Positions 1 to 7,680 of a stretch of 13,692 bases of DNA are shown here, in pieces; positions within the stretch are counted from its first letter, which is position 1, and the number at the start of each line of letters is the position of its first letter. The translations under genes were made by a program, and so were the position numbers. The stretch is from Actinomycetes bacterium (GTDB taxonomy: Bacteria; Actinomycetota; Acidimicrobiia; Acidimicrobiales; Palsa-688). The notes beneath the pieces are model-generated. The model was not told the origin of the DNA. It worked only from the letters and a program-made list of their open reading frames with translations, and made no database searches. The stretch is from positions 1 to 13,692 of the forward strand of contig JAKAZH010000027.1 of NCBI GenBank assembly GCA_021815935.1, in the 5' to 3' direction.

Positions 1-320
1 GAGCGGGCGACGTTAACTGCGAGGTCGTCAAGCGCCGCATTGCAGTCGCGTACTGCCACCCACGGCGGCTTCGCCGGTAACGAGAGGTCTGTCAATGCGA
101 CATCTGCCGGCGCCGCGGCGCCCGAAATGCCGACGTCTCGAGCGACGAGGACGACCACTGCGGGGAAGTGCACAGGCGGGTTTGGCAGGCGACCCACGTC
201 GCCTGCCCTTACGGTGACAGCGAGCACGGGTACGACGCCCGGTTCCGCTCGCAGCGCGTCGACCCCCGCCTCGAACGCCCACATGACATCGATCGCCTCG
301 TCGCAGGTCAACGGGATCAC
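1..320 (-). CDS. Partial protein of unknown function (N-terminal part, runs off left edge)
   Basis: The minus frame is open from the window edge to at least 320, giving about 106 residues that begin with GTG (318-320) and read VIPLTCDEAIDVMWAFEAG. The C-terminus lies outside the window. The visible part has hydrophobic strands (VPVLAVTV, AVVVLVARD) and ends in an ALDDLAVNVA stretch. I do not recognise it with confidence. The overall pattern weakly resembles short actinobacterial enoyl-CoA hydratase/isomerase-like proteins, but no active-site motif is in view. The start is uncertain: ATG at 282-284 has a GAGG about 10 bases upstream and would remove 12 residues. It follows the GGDEF/EAL gene on the same strand after a gap of about 38 bases, so it may be the last gene of that operon. 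Confidence 0.5.
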   Translation of the reverse strand, partial: MIPLTCDEAIDVMWAFEAGVDALRAEPGVVPVLAVTVRAGDVGRLPNPPVHFPAVVVLVARDVGISGAAAPADVALTDLSLPAKPPWVAVRDCNAALDDLAVNVAR

Positions 321-358
321 GTGAGGCCGGCCAGGTCGGCCGGGATGTCCCCCCGATG

Positions 359-2119
359 TCAAAGCAGGCTGTGGGTGCCTGCGGCGTGAGCGCCCAGCCA
401 GTCCTCGACGGTTCCCAACGGCATCGCCGGAGCGAGCACGAAGCCTTGCATCAGGTCGCAACCCAGGTTTCGAAGGGTATCCCACGTGTCGCGATCCTCG
501 ACGCCCTCGGCTACGACGCTGTGGCCCATGCTTCGGGCCAGTTCCAGTATCGCCTTGACGATCGCTGCATCGGTGGAGTCGAAGCTCATTGCCGACACGA
601 AGGAGCGGTCCACCTTGATTGTGTCGACCGGCAAATCCCGTAGCCTCGCCAGCGACGAGTAACCGGTTCCGAAGTCGTCGATTGCTACCCGAATCCCCAG
701 TCGAGTAAGGGCGCTGAGCGCCTCGAAGACCAACGGAGTCTCGGAGATGAACGCTGATTCCGTCACCTCCAGAAGCAGTTTGTCGGGCGGGACGCAGCAG
801 CCTTCCAGTGCTGCGGCGACGCGCTGCAACACATCTGGAATGTGCAGGATCTCCGGCGAAAGGTTGACGGCGACCGTGAGGTCGAATCCCTGCGCTCTCA
901 AGTTCTCGGCGTCACTCAGCGCTCGTTCTATCACCCACCAGGTCAGTCGTCCGATTGTCCCTGACTGCTCGGCGATCGGGATGAATTCGCTCGGAGATAT
1001 GTACCCGCGTCCCATCCCGGACCACCGGGCCAACGCCTCGACGCCGGTCACTGTTCCGTCGCCGGTGCGCGCCACGGGCTGGTACCACACTTCGAGGCGG
1101 TCGCCGTCGATCGCCTCCTCGAGTCTCCTCGTCATCTCGAGGCGTGCCTTGGACTCCCAGTCCAGCGATTGTGTAAACGACACGACCCGCTGCCTCGACA
1201 GACGCGCGCGTCCTCTCGCAATCTCGGCTTTGCCGACCAGGTCCGACGCGACGCTTCCGTCGAGAGGGGCTTCGCTCAGGCCGACCGTCACCGCCAGGCG
1301 CAGCTGGACTCCATCGAGTGTCAACGGCTTCTCGATCGCGGCCACCAACCGTTGCCCTATCTCCGCCACGCTCCAGGATCCCTCCGAGCCTTGCACAGCG
1401 ACGGCGAATTCGTCGTCGCCGAGGCGGGCCACGCAACTCCCGTGCGCGCTGCACGCTTCGATACGTCTCGCCGCCTCGACCAGAAGCGCGTCGCCGGTCA
1501 TTTCGCCTAATGCTGCGTTGACGTCCTTGAAGCCGTCCAAGTCGACGACAACTACCGCTACCGGTGCTTCAGGGCTTGCCGTAGCTAGGAGCGATCCGAG
1601 GCAGGTCGCGAACAGCTTGCGGTTCGCCAAACCCGTGAGTGGGTCATGAAGGGCGTCGAAGGCCCTGGCCTCGGATTCGGCATTCCACTCGCGCAAACGA
1701 AGAGCGCTGGTGAAAGCAGAGCAGAAACCCCGACCGATCACGTCAAGGATCTGCTGGCCTACAAGGCGACTTCCACCTGCTGGCGGCGAAACCACGATGA
1801 CACCATCTCCTGCCCCGTCGATGTTAAAGGCGCTGGACATGGTCCTTCGCGCGCCCGGTGCCCGCTCGTTGGTCGTATACGGCGTCCGGATCACGCTCCC
1901 GCCAGCGTCGAGCTGCCAGCTTGTTCCGCTTGCGTAATCGCTCAGTGTGAGCGTGACGTCCCCGCCCTGTGAAACCTCACGGCATTTGGCAAGTGTCGCT
2001 CCGATCGCAGCTTCAGGCTCCGTGACTTCTGTCAGCTTGTCCGCCCAGCGGTAGATCTCCAAAGCTTGAAGGCGCTCTGCGTCGACGGTCTCGCGACGGC
2101 GGATCTGACGGGCGCGCAT
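359..2119 (-). CDS. GGDEF/EAL cyclic-di-GMP protein with degenerate GGDEF and intact EAL
   Basis: A 586-residue cytosolic signalling protein. Residues about 15-150 look like a divergent GAF-type sensor. A GGDEF domain follows (about 155-315) with DPLTGLANR and VDLDGFKDVN. The signature reads GDDEF (234-238) instead of GGDEF or GEDEF, and no RxxD inhibitory site precedes it, so diguanylate cyclase activity is doubtful. The EAL domain (about 328-575) keeps VEALARW (E361), an EVTESAF segment (E451/E454), DDFGTGYSSL (481-490), KVDRSF, AEGVE (537-541) and QGF. Cyclic-di-GMP phosphodiesterase is therefore the likely activity. The GGDEF half could bind GTP as a regulator, as known for other hybrid proteins. 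Its ATG overlaps the TGA of the response regulator (TGATG), so translation is probably coupled to it. No membrane segment is visible. Confidence 0.93.
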   Translation of the reverse strand: MRARQIRRRETVDAERLQALEIYRWADKLTEVTEPEAAIGATLAKCREVSQGGDVTLTLSDYASGTSWQLDAGGSVIRTPYTTNERAPGARRTMSSAFNIDGAGDGVIVVSPPAGGSRLVGQQILDVIGRGFCSAFTSALRLREWNAESEARAFDALHDPLTGLANRKLFATCLGSLLATASPEAPVAVVVVDLDGFKDVNAALGEMTGDALLVEAARRIEACSAHGSCVARLGDDEFAVAVQGSEGSWSVAEIGQRLVAAIEKPLTLDGVQLRLAVTVGLSEAPLDGSVASDLVGKAEIARGRARLSRQRVVSFTQSLDWESKARLEMTRRLEEAIDGDRLEVWYQPVARTGDGTVTGVEALARWSGMGRGYISPSEFIPIAEQSGTIGRLTWWVIERALSDAENLRAQGFDLTVAVNLSPEILHIPDVLQRVAAALEGCCVPPDKLLLEVTESAFISETPLVFEALSALTRLGIRVAIDDFGTGYSSLARLRDLPVDTIKVDRSFVSAMSFDSTDAAIVKAILELARSMGHSVVAEGVEDRDTWDTLRNLGCDLMQGFVLAPAMPLGTVEDWLGAHAAGTHSLL

Positions 2120-2901
2120 CAGCCGGACATCCTCGACGACACAGAGCCGTCACTTCCGGGCCGATCAGTTCCGGCGGCGGAGGCGGAACGCTTCGCAGTG
2201 CCGGCAGGTTCGAACTTGTAGCCGACGCCGCGGACCGTCAGGATCTTGACCGGTCGGGAAGGATCCGACTCGACCTTCGCCCTCAACCTTTTGACGTGGA
2301 CGTCGAGAGTCTTTGTGTCCCCTACGTAGTCTCTGCCCCACACCTTGTCGATCAGCGAATCCCTGGTGACGACACGCCCGGCATTCGACATGAGGTTCTC
2401 GAGGAGCTCGAACTCCTTTAGCGGCAGGAGTATTTTCTGCGCGTCGAGATAGACTTCATGACGGCTTCGGTCGAGCTCCAAGTTGTCGATGACGATGCGC
2501 TCGTCGATCGCTGTGAGCTCGTCCGCTCTCGCCGAACGGCGCAGCACAGCTCTCATCCGCGCGACAAGCTCGCTCAGACGGAACGGTTTGGTGACATAGT
2601 CGTCGGCGCCCACTTCGAGGCCGACGACGGTGTCGGTTTCGCTGCTCTTGGCGGTGACCATGATGATAGGTACACGGCTGCGCTCGCGGATCTGCCTGCA
2701 GACGTCCAGGCCGGATCGCTTCGGTAGCCACAGGTCCAACAAGACGATGTCCGGATTAGCAGCCTCGAACATTTCGAGGCCCTCCGCTCCGTCTCTTGCT
2801 ATTACCACCTCGAAACCCTCCCGGCCGAGGCCGACCGACAGCGCCTGGATAAACGACTCCTCGTCTTCGATTACGAGCACCGATACAGGCGGGGACGTCA
2901 A
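2119..2901 (-). CDS. regX3: OmpR/PhoB-family response regulator, RegX3-like
   Basis: A 260-residue DNA-binding response regulator. The receiver (about 7-120) has the acidic pair IEDEE near the start, phosphoacceptor D56 in IVLLDLWLP, T83 in MVTAKS and K105 in VTKPF. The winged helix (about 138-232) includes LPLKEFELLENL, GRVVTRDSLIDKVWG, DTKTLDVHVKRLRAKVE and TVRGVGYKFE. These segments closely match mycobacterial RegX3 as I remember it. The last 28 residues are a Ser/Gly-rich tail. The start is TTG (2899-2901), with GGGAG (2908-2912) six bases upstream, and it overlaps the kinase stop as TTGA. RegX3 answers phosphate limitation in mycobacteria. That role here is inferred from similarity, since no pst or phoU gene is in view. 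Confidence 0.93.
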   Translation of the reverse strand: MTSPPVSVLVIEDEESFIQALSVGLGREGFEVVIARDGAEGLEMFEAANPDIVLLDLWLPKRSGLDVCRQIRERSRVPIIMVTAKSSETDTVVGLEVGADDYVTKPFRLSELVARMRAVLRRSARADELTAIDERIVIDNLELDRSRHEVYLDAQKILLPLKEFELLENLMSNAGRVVTRDSLIDKVWGRDYVGDTKTLDVHVKRLRAKVESDPSRPVKILTVRGVGYKFEPAGTAKRSASAAGTDRPGSDGSVSSRMSG

Positions 2902-4025
2902 GTGTCGCTCCCGGCGCGCGAATCCGGCAGGATCAAAGAGAAAGTGGATCCCTCACCTTCGACGGACCTTACTTTTACCCTGCCGCCGTGGTTCGTGGCG
3001 ACATGACGGACGATCGAGAGGCCCAGACCGGTGCCGCCCGTGGTGCGCGACCTTGCCCGGTCGACCCGGTAGAAACGCTCGAAGATCCGGCCCAGATCCC
3101 GGGCCGGGATACCGATGCCGTGATCGGAGACCGTGATCTCGATGCCCCGCTGCGTCCTGGCCGTCTCGACGGCGACCTCGCCTCCGGGCTCCGAATATTT
3201 CACGGCGTTCTCGACGAGGTTGGAAACCGCCGACAGCAGATCTCGGCGGTTCCCTACGACGGCGGTCGCGTCGTTCACTACCGGTGCCGCCAGCCGCACC
3301 CCCATGCTTTGGGCAACCTCCCGGTGTGGTGTGACAGCGTCGTCAAGCAGCTGGGACAGGTCCACTTCGTCAAGCACAGGGCTTTCGTTGGCCTCGATAC
3401 GTGAGAGATCGAGCAGATCGTCGATGGTGCGGCTCAGCCTTTCGGCTTCGGCTCCGAGGCGAACCACGAGACGGCGCGCGACCTCAGGATCGGTCTCGCC
3501 TTCGATCGTCTCTGCGAGCAGGGCGAGCGCCCCGGTGGGAGTTTTGAGCTCGTGGCTGACATTTGCGACGAAGTCCCGTCTCACCGCTTCGAGGCGAATC
3601 CGATCGGAGATGTCGTCGATCACCGCTACCGCCCCCAACAGCGGGGATGATACCGGGAAGGCCCTGACCTCCAGGGTCCGCCGAGACGGCGAGAGCAGCT
3701 CGACGCGCTTTTCGGAAGGGTTTCCCGCCAAGGCGCCGACCACAAGATCGTCGACTGCCTGCGCGAGCAGGGCGTCGGAAGGCCGCGAGGACAGTATCCT
3801 TCGGGCCGCGGCGTTCTCGAAGACGACTCCCCCGGCCGGGTCGCAGATGACGACCGCCTGAGCGACACCGTCGAGCGCGGCACCGAGAAGGCTCGGCTGG
3901 TCCGCGTCGGGACTTCTAACAGTCAAAGGTCGCCTAACCTTGCTTTTCGACATGCTGCACGACCCGAACGTTAACAGGGTGAGTCCCGCCGAGGCCACGA
4001 TCGGCGCGATGGCGATGATACGCAC
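2898..4025 (-). CDS. senX3: Sensor histidine kinase, SenX3-like
   Basis: A 375-residue kinase of the HisKA class. Residues 3-20 (IIAIAPIVASAGLTLLTF) form one short hydrophobic segment followed by basic residues, which fits a membrane anchor with the rest in the cytosol. A PAS-like region (about 45-137) precedes the DHp motif FVANVSHELKTP with phosphoacceptor H158. The ATPase domain has N-box N273 (LVENAVKYS), G1 DHGIGIP (301-307), F box IFERFYR and G2 GGTGLGL (330-336). The order and wording match SenX3. The start is GTG (4023-4025), the first start after an in-frame TAA, and it keeps the hydrophobic segment. ATG at 3951-3953 would give a soluble 351-residue form. The chosen start lies inside the 5' end of the divergent ABC gene. 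It is the first gene of a coupled operon with the regulator and the GGDEF/EAL gene. Confidence 0.92.
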   Translation of the reverse strand: MRIIAIAPIVASAGLTLLTFGSCSMSKSKVRRPLTVRSPDADQPSLLGAALDGVAQAVVICDPAGGVVFENAAARRILSSRPSDALLAQAVDDLVVGALAGNPSEKRVELLSPSRRTLEVRAFPVSSPLLGAVAVIDDISDRIRLEAVRRDFVANVSHELKTPTGALALLAETIEGETDPEVARRLVVRLGAEAERLSRTIDDLLDLSRIEANESPVLDEVDLSQLLDDAVTPHREVAQSMGVRLAAPVVNDATAVVGNRRDLLSAVSNLVENAVKYSEPGGEVAVETARTQRGIEITVSDHGIGIPARDLGRIFERFYRVDRARSRTTGGTGLGLSIVRHVATNHGGRVKVRSVEGEGSTFSLILPDSRAGSDT

Positions 4026-4953
4026 CGTCGGCCTGACGAAGACTTATCCCGGAACCGATTTCAAAGCTGTCGACGGACTCGACCTGGAAGTGGCACGCGG
4101 CGAGATCTTCGGGCTGCTCGGTCCGAACGGAGCCGGCAAGACTACGACAGCCGGAATGCTCACGACCCGCGTGATACCGAGCGCCGGCGAGGCTTACGTC
4201 GGAACTGTCGATGTCGTCGCACACCCGGCGCTCGCCAAACAGTTGATCGGAGTCGTCTCCCAGCAGAACACGCTGGACCGCCAGCTCAACGTCTGGGAGA
4301 ACCTGTATTTCCACGGCCGCCTCTTCGCAATGTCGGCGAGAGACTCGAAATCAGAGGCCGACCGGCTCCTCGAGCAGTTCCACCTCGCCAAGTGGGCAAA
4401 GGCATCTGTCTATGCCCTGTCGGGCGGCATGGCGCAAAGGCTGATGGTCGCCCGGGCGATGCTTCACCGCCCGGCGGTGCTCTTCTTGGACGAACCCACC
4501 GCCGGCCTCGATCCGCAGAGCCGGCTTGCACTGTGGGAGGTGCTCACCGGCTTGAACGCGGCAGGACAGACAATCCTTCTAACCACGCACTACATGGAAG
4601 AAGCCGACCAGCTCTGCAACCGGGTGGCGATCATGGACCATGGGCGGATCCTGGCGATGGACACGCCGGCGAGCTTGAAGGCGTCCGTAGGAGCCGAGAC
4701 GATCCTCAAAGTCAGGGTGGCGGGCGAGCCAGGCGTACTGTTCTCCGAGCTGGAAGCGGACATGCCCGAAGCCACGAAGCTTCGTACTACCGACGGCGGG
4801 GTCGAGATCCACGTCCGGGACCGAACCGGTGTCCTTCCCAAGGTGGTAGCGGCAGCGGAGCGCGTCGGCATAGGCATAGTCGACATGTCGCTGGAGGAGC
4901 CGACACTTGAGACGGTCTTCATCGACCTGACGGGAAAAGAGCTGAGAGACTGA
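4009..4953 (+). CDS. ABC transporter ATP-binding protein, DrrA/ABC-2 type
   Basis: A 314-residue nucleotide-binding subunit of an export-type ABC transporter. It has Walker A GPNGAGKT (38-45), the Q-loop VVSQQNTLD (Q85/Q86), ABC signature LSGGM (137-141), Walker B VLFLDEP (157-163), the D-loop and switch histidine H194 in LLTTHYMEEAD. The roughly 90-residue tail after the ATPase core ends in LEEPTLETVFIDLTGK, typical of the DrrA/CcmA group that handles drugs or envelope lipids and polymers. ATG 4009 (or 4015) fits the usual family start just before IRTVGLTKTYPG. GTG 3979 in the same frame is possible. No strong ribosome site is seen. The stop overlaps the permease start as TGATG. The substrate cannot be told from sequence. 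Confidence 0.93.
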   Translation: MAMIRTVGLTKTYPGTDFKAVDGLDLEVARGEIFGLLGPNGAGKTTTAGMLTTRVIPSAGEAYVGTVDVVAHPALAKQLIGVVSQQNTLDRQLNVWENLYFHGRLFAMSARDSKSEADRLLEQFHLAKWAKASVYALSGGMAQRLMVARAMLHRPAVLFLDEPTAGLDPQSRLALWEVLTGLNAAGQTILLTTHYMEEADQLCNRVAIMDHGRILAMDTPASLKASVGAETILKVRVAGEPGVLFSELEADMPEATKLRTTDGGVEIHVRDRTGVLPKVVAAAERVGIGIVDMSLEEPTLETVFIDLTGKELRD

Positions 4954-5837
4954 TGGCATCAGTACAGCTTCACGACGCCTCGCACGCCGACGGAGCGACG
5001 ATCGACGTGGGAGTCCGCCGCAGTGCGGCGTCGGCGAGTTCCAGCGCGCTCGGGGCGCTCCTGCTCAGGGACCTGGCGGTCCTACGAAAGCACCTCGGCG
5101 AGTTCGTGCTGCGCACGTTGGTGCAGCCGTTCCTGCTCGTCTTCGTGTTCTTGTTCGTGTTCCCTGAGATCGGCCAGTCTGTCGGGGGTGGCAGCGGCGC
5201 CGCCTCGTTCGCCTCGGTGCTCGTGCCTGGGGTGGTCGGGATCTCGGTGATGTTCCAGGGGGTGCAGACCGTGGCTCTCACCCTTGCGCAGGAGTTCGGT
5301 TTCACCCGCGAGATCGAAGATCGCGTCCAAGCCCCTTGCCCGGTGTGGCTGGTGGCTGTCGCGAAAGTGCTCTCGGGCGTGCTTCAAGGTGTCCTTGCTG
5401 CGGTCATAGTCTTTCCGATCGCCGCCGTGGTCCATGCGAGCGGGGTCCATCCCTCCTTCAACGTCAAGTGGGTCGTCGCGCTGACCCTCATTCCGCTCAC
5501 ATGCATTGCGTTCAGCGCTCTCGGCCTGCTTCTCGGCTGCACTTTCGAACCGCGCAACATCGGCCTGATGTTCGGTTTCATCGTGCTGCCGATCACGTTC
5601 CTCGGCGGAACGTACTACCAGTGGACCCGTCTGGCGTCGGTCAAAGTCGGCGGTTTCAAGTGGCTGCAGACCTTGGTTTTGGTCAACCCTTTGATCTACG
5701 TCAACGAGGGTATGCGTGCAGCGTTCACATCAGTCCCGCACATGCACCTGTATGTCATCTATCCGGTCCTCATCGGGTTCACCGTGTTGTTCAGCGCGCT
5801 CGGCATTCGCGCCTTCAACAAGCGGGTGCAAAGCTGA
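4953..5837 (+). CDS. ABC-2 type transporter permease
   Basis: A 294-residue integral membrane protein that pairs with the ATPase just upstream. It has a cytosolic N-terminal tail of about 35 residues, LLRDLAVLRKHLGEFVLRTLVQP leading into the first membrane helix, and about six hydrophobic segments (near 57-70, 87-107, 133-160, 172-195, 203-222 and 267-286). The cytosolic loop LAQEFGFTREIEDRVQAP and the late motif VNPLIYVNEGMRAAF are typical of the ABC2_membrane (DrrB-like) family. It starts at ATG 4953-4955, one base inside the ATPase stop, so the two subunits should be made in balance. The TGA at 5835-5837 is followed by an open reading frame in the same frame that leads into the carboxypeptidase. 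Confidence 0.92.
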   Translation: MASVQLHDASHADGATIDVGVRRSAASASSSALGALLLRDLAVLRKHLGEFVLRTLVQPFLLVFVFLFVFPEIGQSVGGGSGAASFASVLVPGVVGISVMFQGVQTVALTLAQEFGFTREIEDRVQAPCPVWLVAVAKVLSGVLQGVLAAVIVFPIAAVVHASGVHPSFNVKWVVALTLIPLTCIAFSALGLLLGCTFEPRNIGLMFGFIVLPITFLGGTYYQWTRLASVKVGGFKWLQTLVLVNPLIYVNEGMRAAFTSVPHMHLYVIYPVLIGFTVLFSALGIRAFNKRVQS

Positions 5838-5870
5838 AAGAGTCGAGCGATTCCTCGCGGCGCCCATAGC

Positions 5871-5876
5871 AAGGAG
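5871..5876 (+). promoter_or_regulatory. Strong Shine-Dalgarno (AAGGAG) with no usual start codon after it
   Basis: AAGGAG is the best ribosome site near the carboxypeptidase and sits just before a Lys-rich, signal-anchor-coding stretch. Within the next 20 bases there is no ATG, GTG or TTG in any frame. AAG codons stand at 5880 and 5883, where an initiator would be expected. Either an unusual codon is used, or a base differs here by mutation or sequencing error. Confidence 0.55.
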
Positions 5877-5954
5877 AAAAAGAAGCGCTCCAGCGCGCTC
5901 GTCGTCGGCGCCGTCGTCGGCGTCTTTGCCCTGCTCCTCCTCGTCGCTGCCGGA

Positions 5955-7124
5955 GTGATCGTGGCGATCGCTGCGAACGCGGCTATTCCACCTCCGGTGG
6001 CGCTCGCCGTCGCCAAGCCGCCGGGCTCAGTGCCGGGCAAGCCCGCTGCGGTCTCACTTCCGAGTCAGGGCGAGTCGGAGATCATGACCGCATCAGGGCA
6101 GGTCCTCGCCGGGCACGCCCAGAATGCGGCGGCACCGCTCGCCAGCGTCACGAAGGTGATGACGGCCTTGGTCGTCCTCGACGACCACCCGCTCGGTCTT
6201 GGTGACCCGGGCCCGACTATCACGGTCAGCGCAGCACAAGCCGCGACACTTCCTCTGCGCATCGCCGAGGACCAGTCTCTTGTGACTGTGAGCGCCGGAG
6301 AGCAGATCTCGGAGTTGAACGCTCTCCAAGCGCTGCTGATACCTTCCGCCGACAACATGGCTGACATTCTCGCCAGTTTCGACGCGGGCTCCTTGAACGC
6401 GTTCGTGGCGAAAATGAACTCCACCGCCAAGGCTCTCGGGATGACGCACACGTCCTACGTCGATGCCAGCGGCTACGAAGCCGGCTCGGAATCGACCGCA
6501 TCGGACCAGCTGCTGCTCGCCCGCAAGGCGATGGCGAATCCCGTGTTCGCGCAGATAGTGGGCATGGCGAGCGCCAACCTCCCTTTGGCTGGGAAGGTAA
6601 CCAACTACAACACTCTCGCCGGTCAGGACGGCTACATCGGGATCAAGACAGGTTCGACCGGTGCGGCTGGAGGATGCCTGGTTTGGGCGGTGACGAGAAA
6701 GGTCGACGGGATCGCCATTACCCTCTTCGGGATAGTGCTCGGCCAACGTAACGGCCCGCTCGTCGCCGCAGCTATCGACGCAGCGAAGGCTCTTACCGAC
6801 AGCGCGTTTTCGGTCTTCGCCCCGCGCACCGTGCTCCCCCCCGGCACCCCCGTGTACAAGGTCACCTGGGCAGACCAGACAGTTTCTTCTGTCACTACCA
6901 AAGCTCTAAAGACGATCTACCCTCCCGGCACGCCTGCTCAGGTTTCGCTGTCGGCGTCGTCACCGCCTCCGTTCTCCCCCGCCACCGGCCCTGCCGGCTT
7001 GGTTACTCTCAGCGCCCCGACGTCGCTCGCCGGCGCAGGAACGACGGGACTCGTCCTCGACGGCCACTTCCGCCAACCAACTTTGTTGTGGCGCGTCGAG
7101 CGTTTTCTAGGCGTGGGCCGCTGA
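5955..7124 (+). CDS. dacA: D-alanyl-D-alanine carboxypeptidase (DacA/PBP5-like, peptidase S11)
   Basis: A serine penicillin-binding protein that trims the terminal D-Ala from peptidoglycan stem peptides, outside the membrane. From GTG 5955 it is 389 residues with the nucleophile motif SVTK (S64, K67), an SxN-position motif reading SAD (131-133, in LLIPSADNMADIL) and KTGST (231-235). A Pro/Ser-rich C-terminal part of about 100 residues follows. GTG 5955 is the first usual start but a poor one: it has no ribosome site and begins in the middle of a hydrophobic helix. The frame is open back to 5838 and encodes KEKKKRSSALVVGAVVGVF, LLLL and so on, a clear signal peptide or anchor. Translation therefore probably begins upstream (AAG 5880/5883 if altered, or ATT 5850). 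The gene follows the ABC permease in the same frame by 117 bases. Confidence 0.85.
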   Translation: MIVAIAANAAIPPPVALAVAKPPGSVPGKPAAVSLPSQGESEIMTASGQVLAGHAQNAAAPLASVTKVMTALVVLDDHPLGLGDPGPTITVSAAQAATLPLRIAEDQSLVTVSAGEQISELNALQALLIPSADNMADILASFDAGSLNAFVAKMNSTAKALGMTHTSYVDASGYEAGSESTASDQLLLARKAMANPVFAQIVGMASANLPLAGKVTNYNTLAGQDGYIGIKTGSTGAAGGCLVWAVTRKVDGIAITLFGIVLGQRNGPLVAAAIDAAKALTDSAFSVFAPRTVLPPGTPVYKVTWADQTVSSVTTKALKTIYPPGTPAQVSLSASSPPPFSPATGPAGLVTLSAPTSLAGAGTTGLVLDGHFRQPTLLWRVERFLGVGR

Positions 7125-7204
7125 GGGCCCCGGATCCCGCACCCGCTCCCGTGCCGAGCGCAGCCCCGGATCCTCGTCCCGAACGCAGCCCTCCTCGGCC
7201 TCGG

Positions 7205-7672
7205 CTACCGCGCTGGCGGTGTCGGCGAGGACTCCTTCGCCTCGACGAAAGACCTGAGGTCCTTGAGGGCTGTTCCCATGATCCGACCTTCTGCTCGTCG
7301 CTTGACGAATCCAGGCAGCGGCACTTTGAGATCGACTACCAGCCGGTACTCGATATCGGTCCCTCCACCGTCTGACGGTGACAGCTGGTACAGACCGTCC
7401 AGTTGGCCGGTGAGGTCGCCGTCCACCTGAATCCATGCAAGGGCGCTCGGCGCGCCGTCGTAGTCGTAGCGCAAAGTGTACGAAGTGCTGCGCCCGAACG
7501 CCGCAGCACGAAAGGTGACCACCGATGCGCGGCCCTGATCGTCGGTGCTGTCGACGTGCACGGACTTCACGTCGGCGGCCCAGTCGCTGTAGTGCTCGAA
7601 GTCTGTGAGCACCGCGTAGCAGTCCTCCGGGGAGGCTGCTATGACCATCCGCTCTATGACCTGCTCCTGCAC
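7205..7672 (-). CDS. SRPBCC (polyketide cyclase/START-like) family protein
   Basis: A 155-residue soluble protein of the SRPBCC helix-grip fold. It opens with a beta strand (VIERMVIAASPEDCYAVLTDFEHYSDWAADVKSVHV), the usual N-terminal pattern of a strand, short helices and a tyrosine/tryptophan-bearing loop. Alternating strands follow, then a long final helix (KRRAEGRIMGTALKDLRSFVEA). The family binds hydrophobic ligands; no particular ligand can be read here. GTG 7670-7672 is chosen because an excellent GAGGAGG lies eight bases upstream (7681-7687). It lies 76 bases after the PimB'-like gene on the same strand and could share its transcript. M. tuberculosis has an SRPBCC gene (Rv2185c) close to pimB', which supports conserved linkage. 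It converges on the carboxypeptidase gene. Confidence 0.88.
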   Translation of the reverse strand: MQEQVIERMVIAASPEDCYAVLTDFEHYSDWAADVKSVHVDSTDDQGRASVVTFRAAAFGRSTSYTLRYDYDGAPSALAWIQVDGDLTGQLDGLYQLSPSDGGGTDIEYRLVVDLKVPLPGFVKRRAEGRIMGTALKDLRSFVEAKESSPTPPAR

Positions 7673-7680
7673 GACGGGAA

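Noticed and set aside
1..22. GTTAAC at 13-18 and again at 3970-3975 as a shared operator
   Set aside because: A 6-base palindrome twice in 13.7 kb is not significant, and one copy is inside a coding region.
747..1649. A 300-codon open frame on the plus strand opposite the GGDEF/EAL gene
   Set aside because: It is Ser/Thr/Arg-rich with no recognisable motif, and the opposite strand encodes clear conserved domains. Long antisense frames are expected at this GC content.
3133..3861. A 242-codon plus-strand frame opposite the histidine kinase
   Set aside because: Low-complexity Ser/Arg composition, no domain, fully antisense to HisKA and ATPase motifs.
3951..4025. Lipoprotein signal in the kinase N-terminus (TFGSC)
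   Set aside because: The -3 position is Phe rather than Leu/Ile/Val, and a lipidated extracellular kinase makes no sense; a membrane anchor is the simpler reading.
7125..7172. Repeated CCCCGGATCC between the carboxypeptidase and SRPBCC genes
   Set aside because: Only two short copies in a GC-rich convergent gap, with no hairpin or T-run; likely chance.
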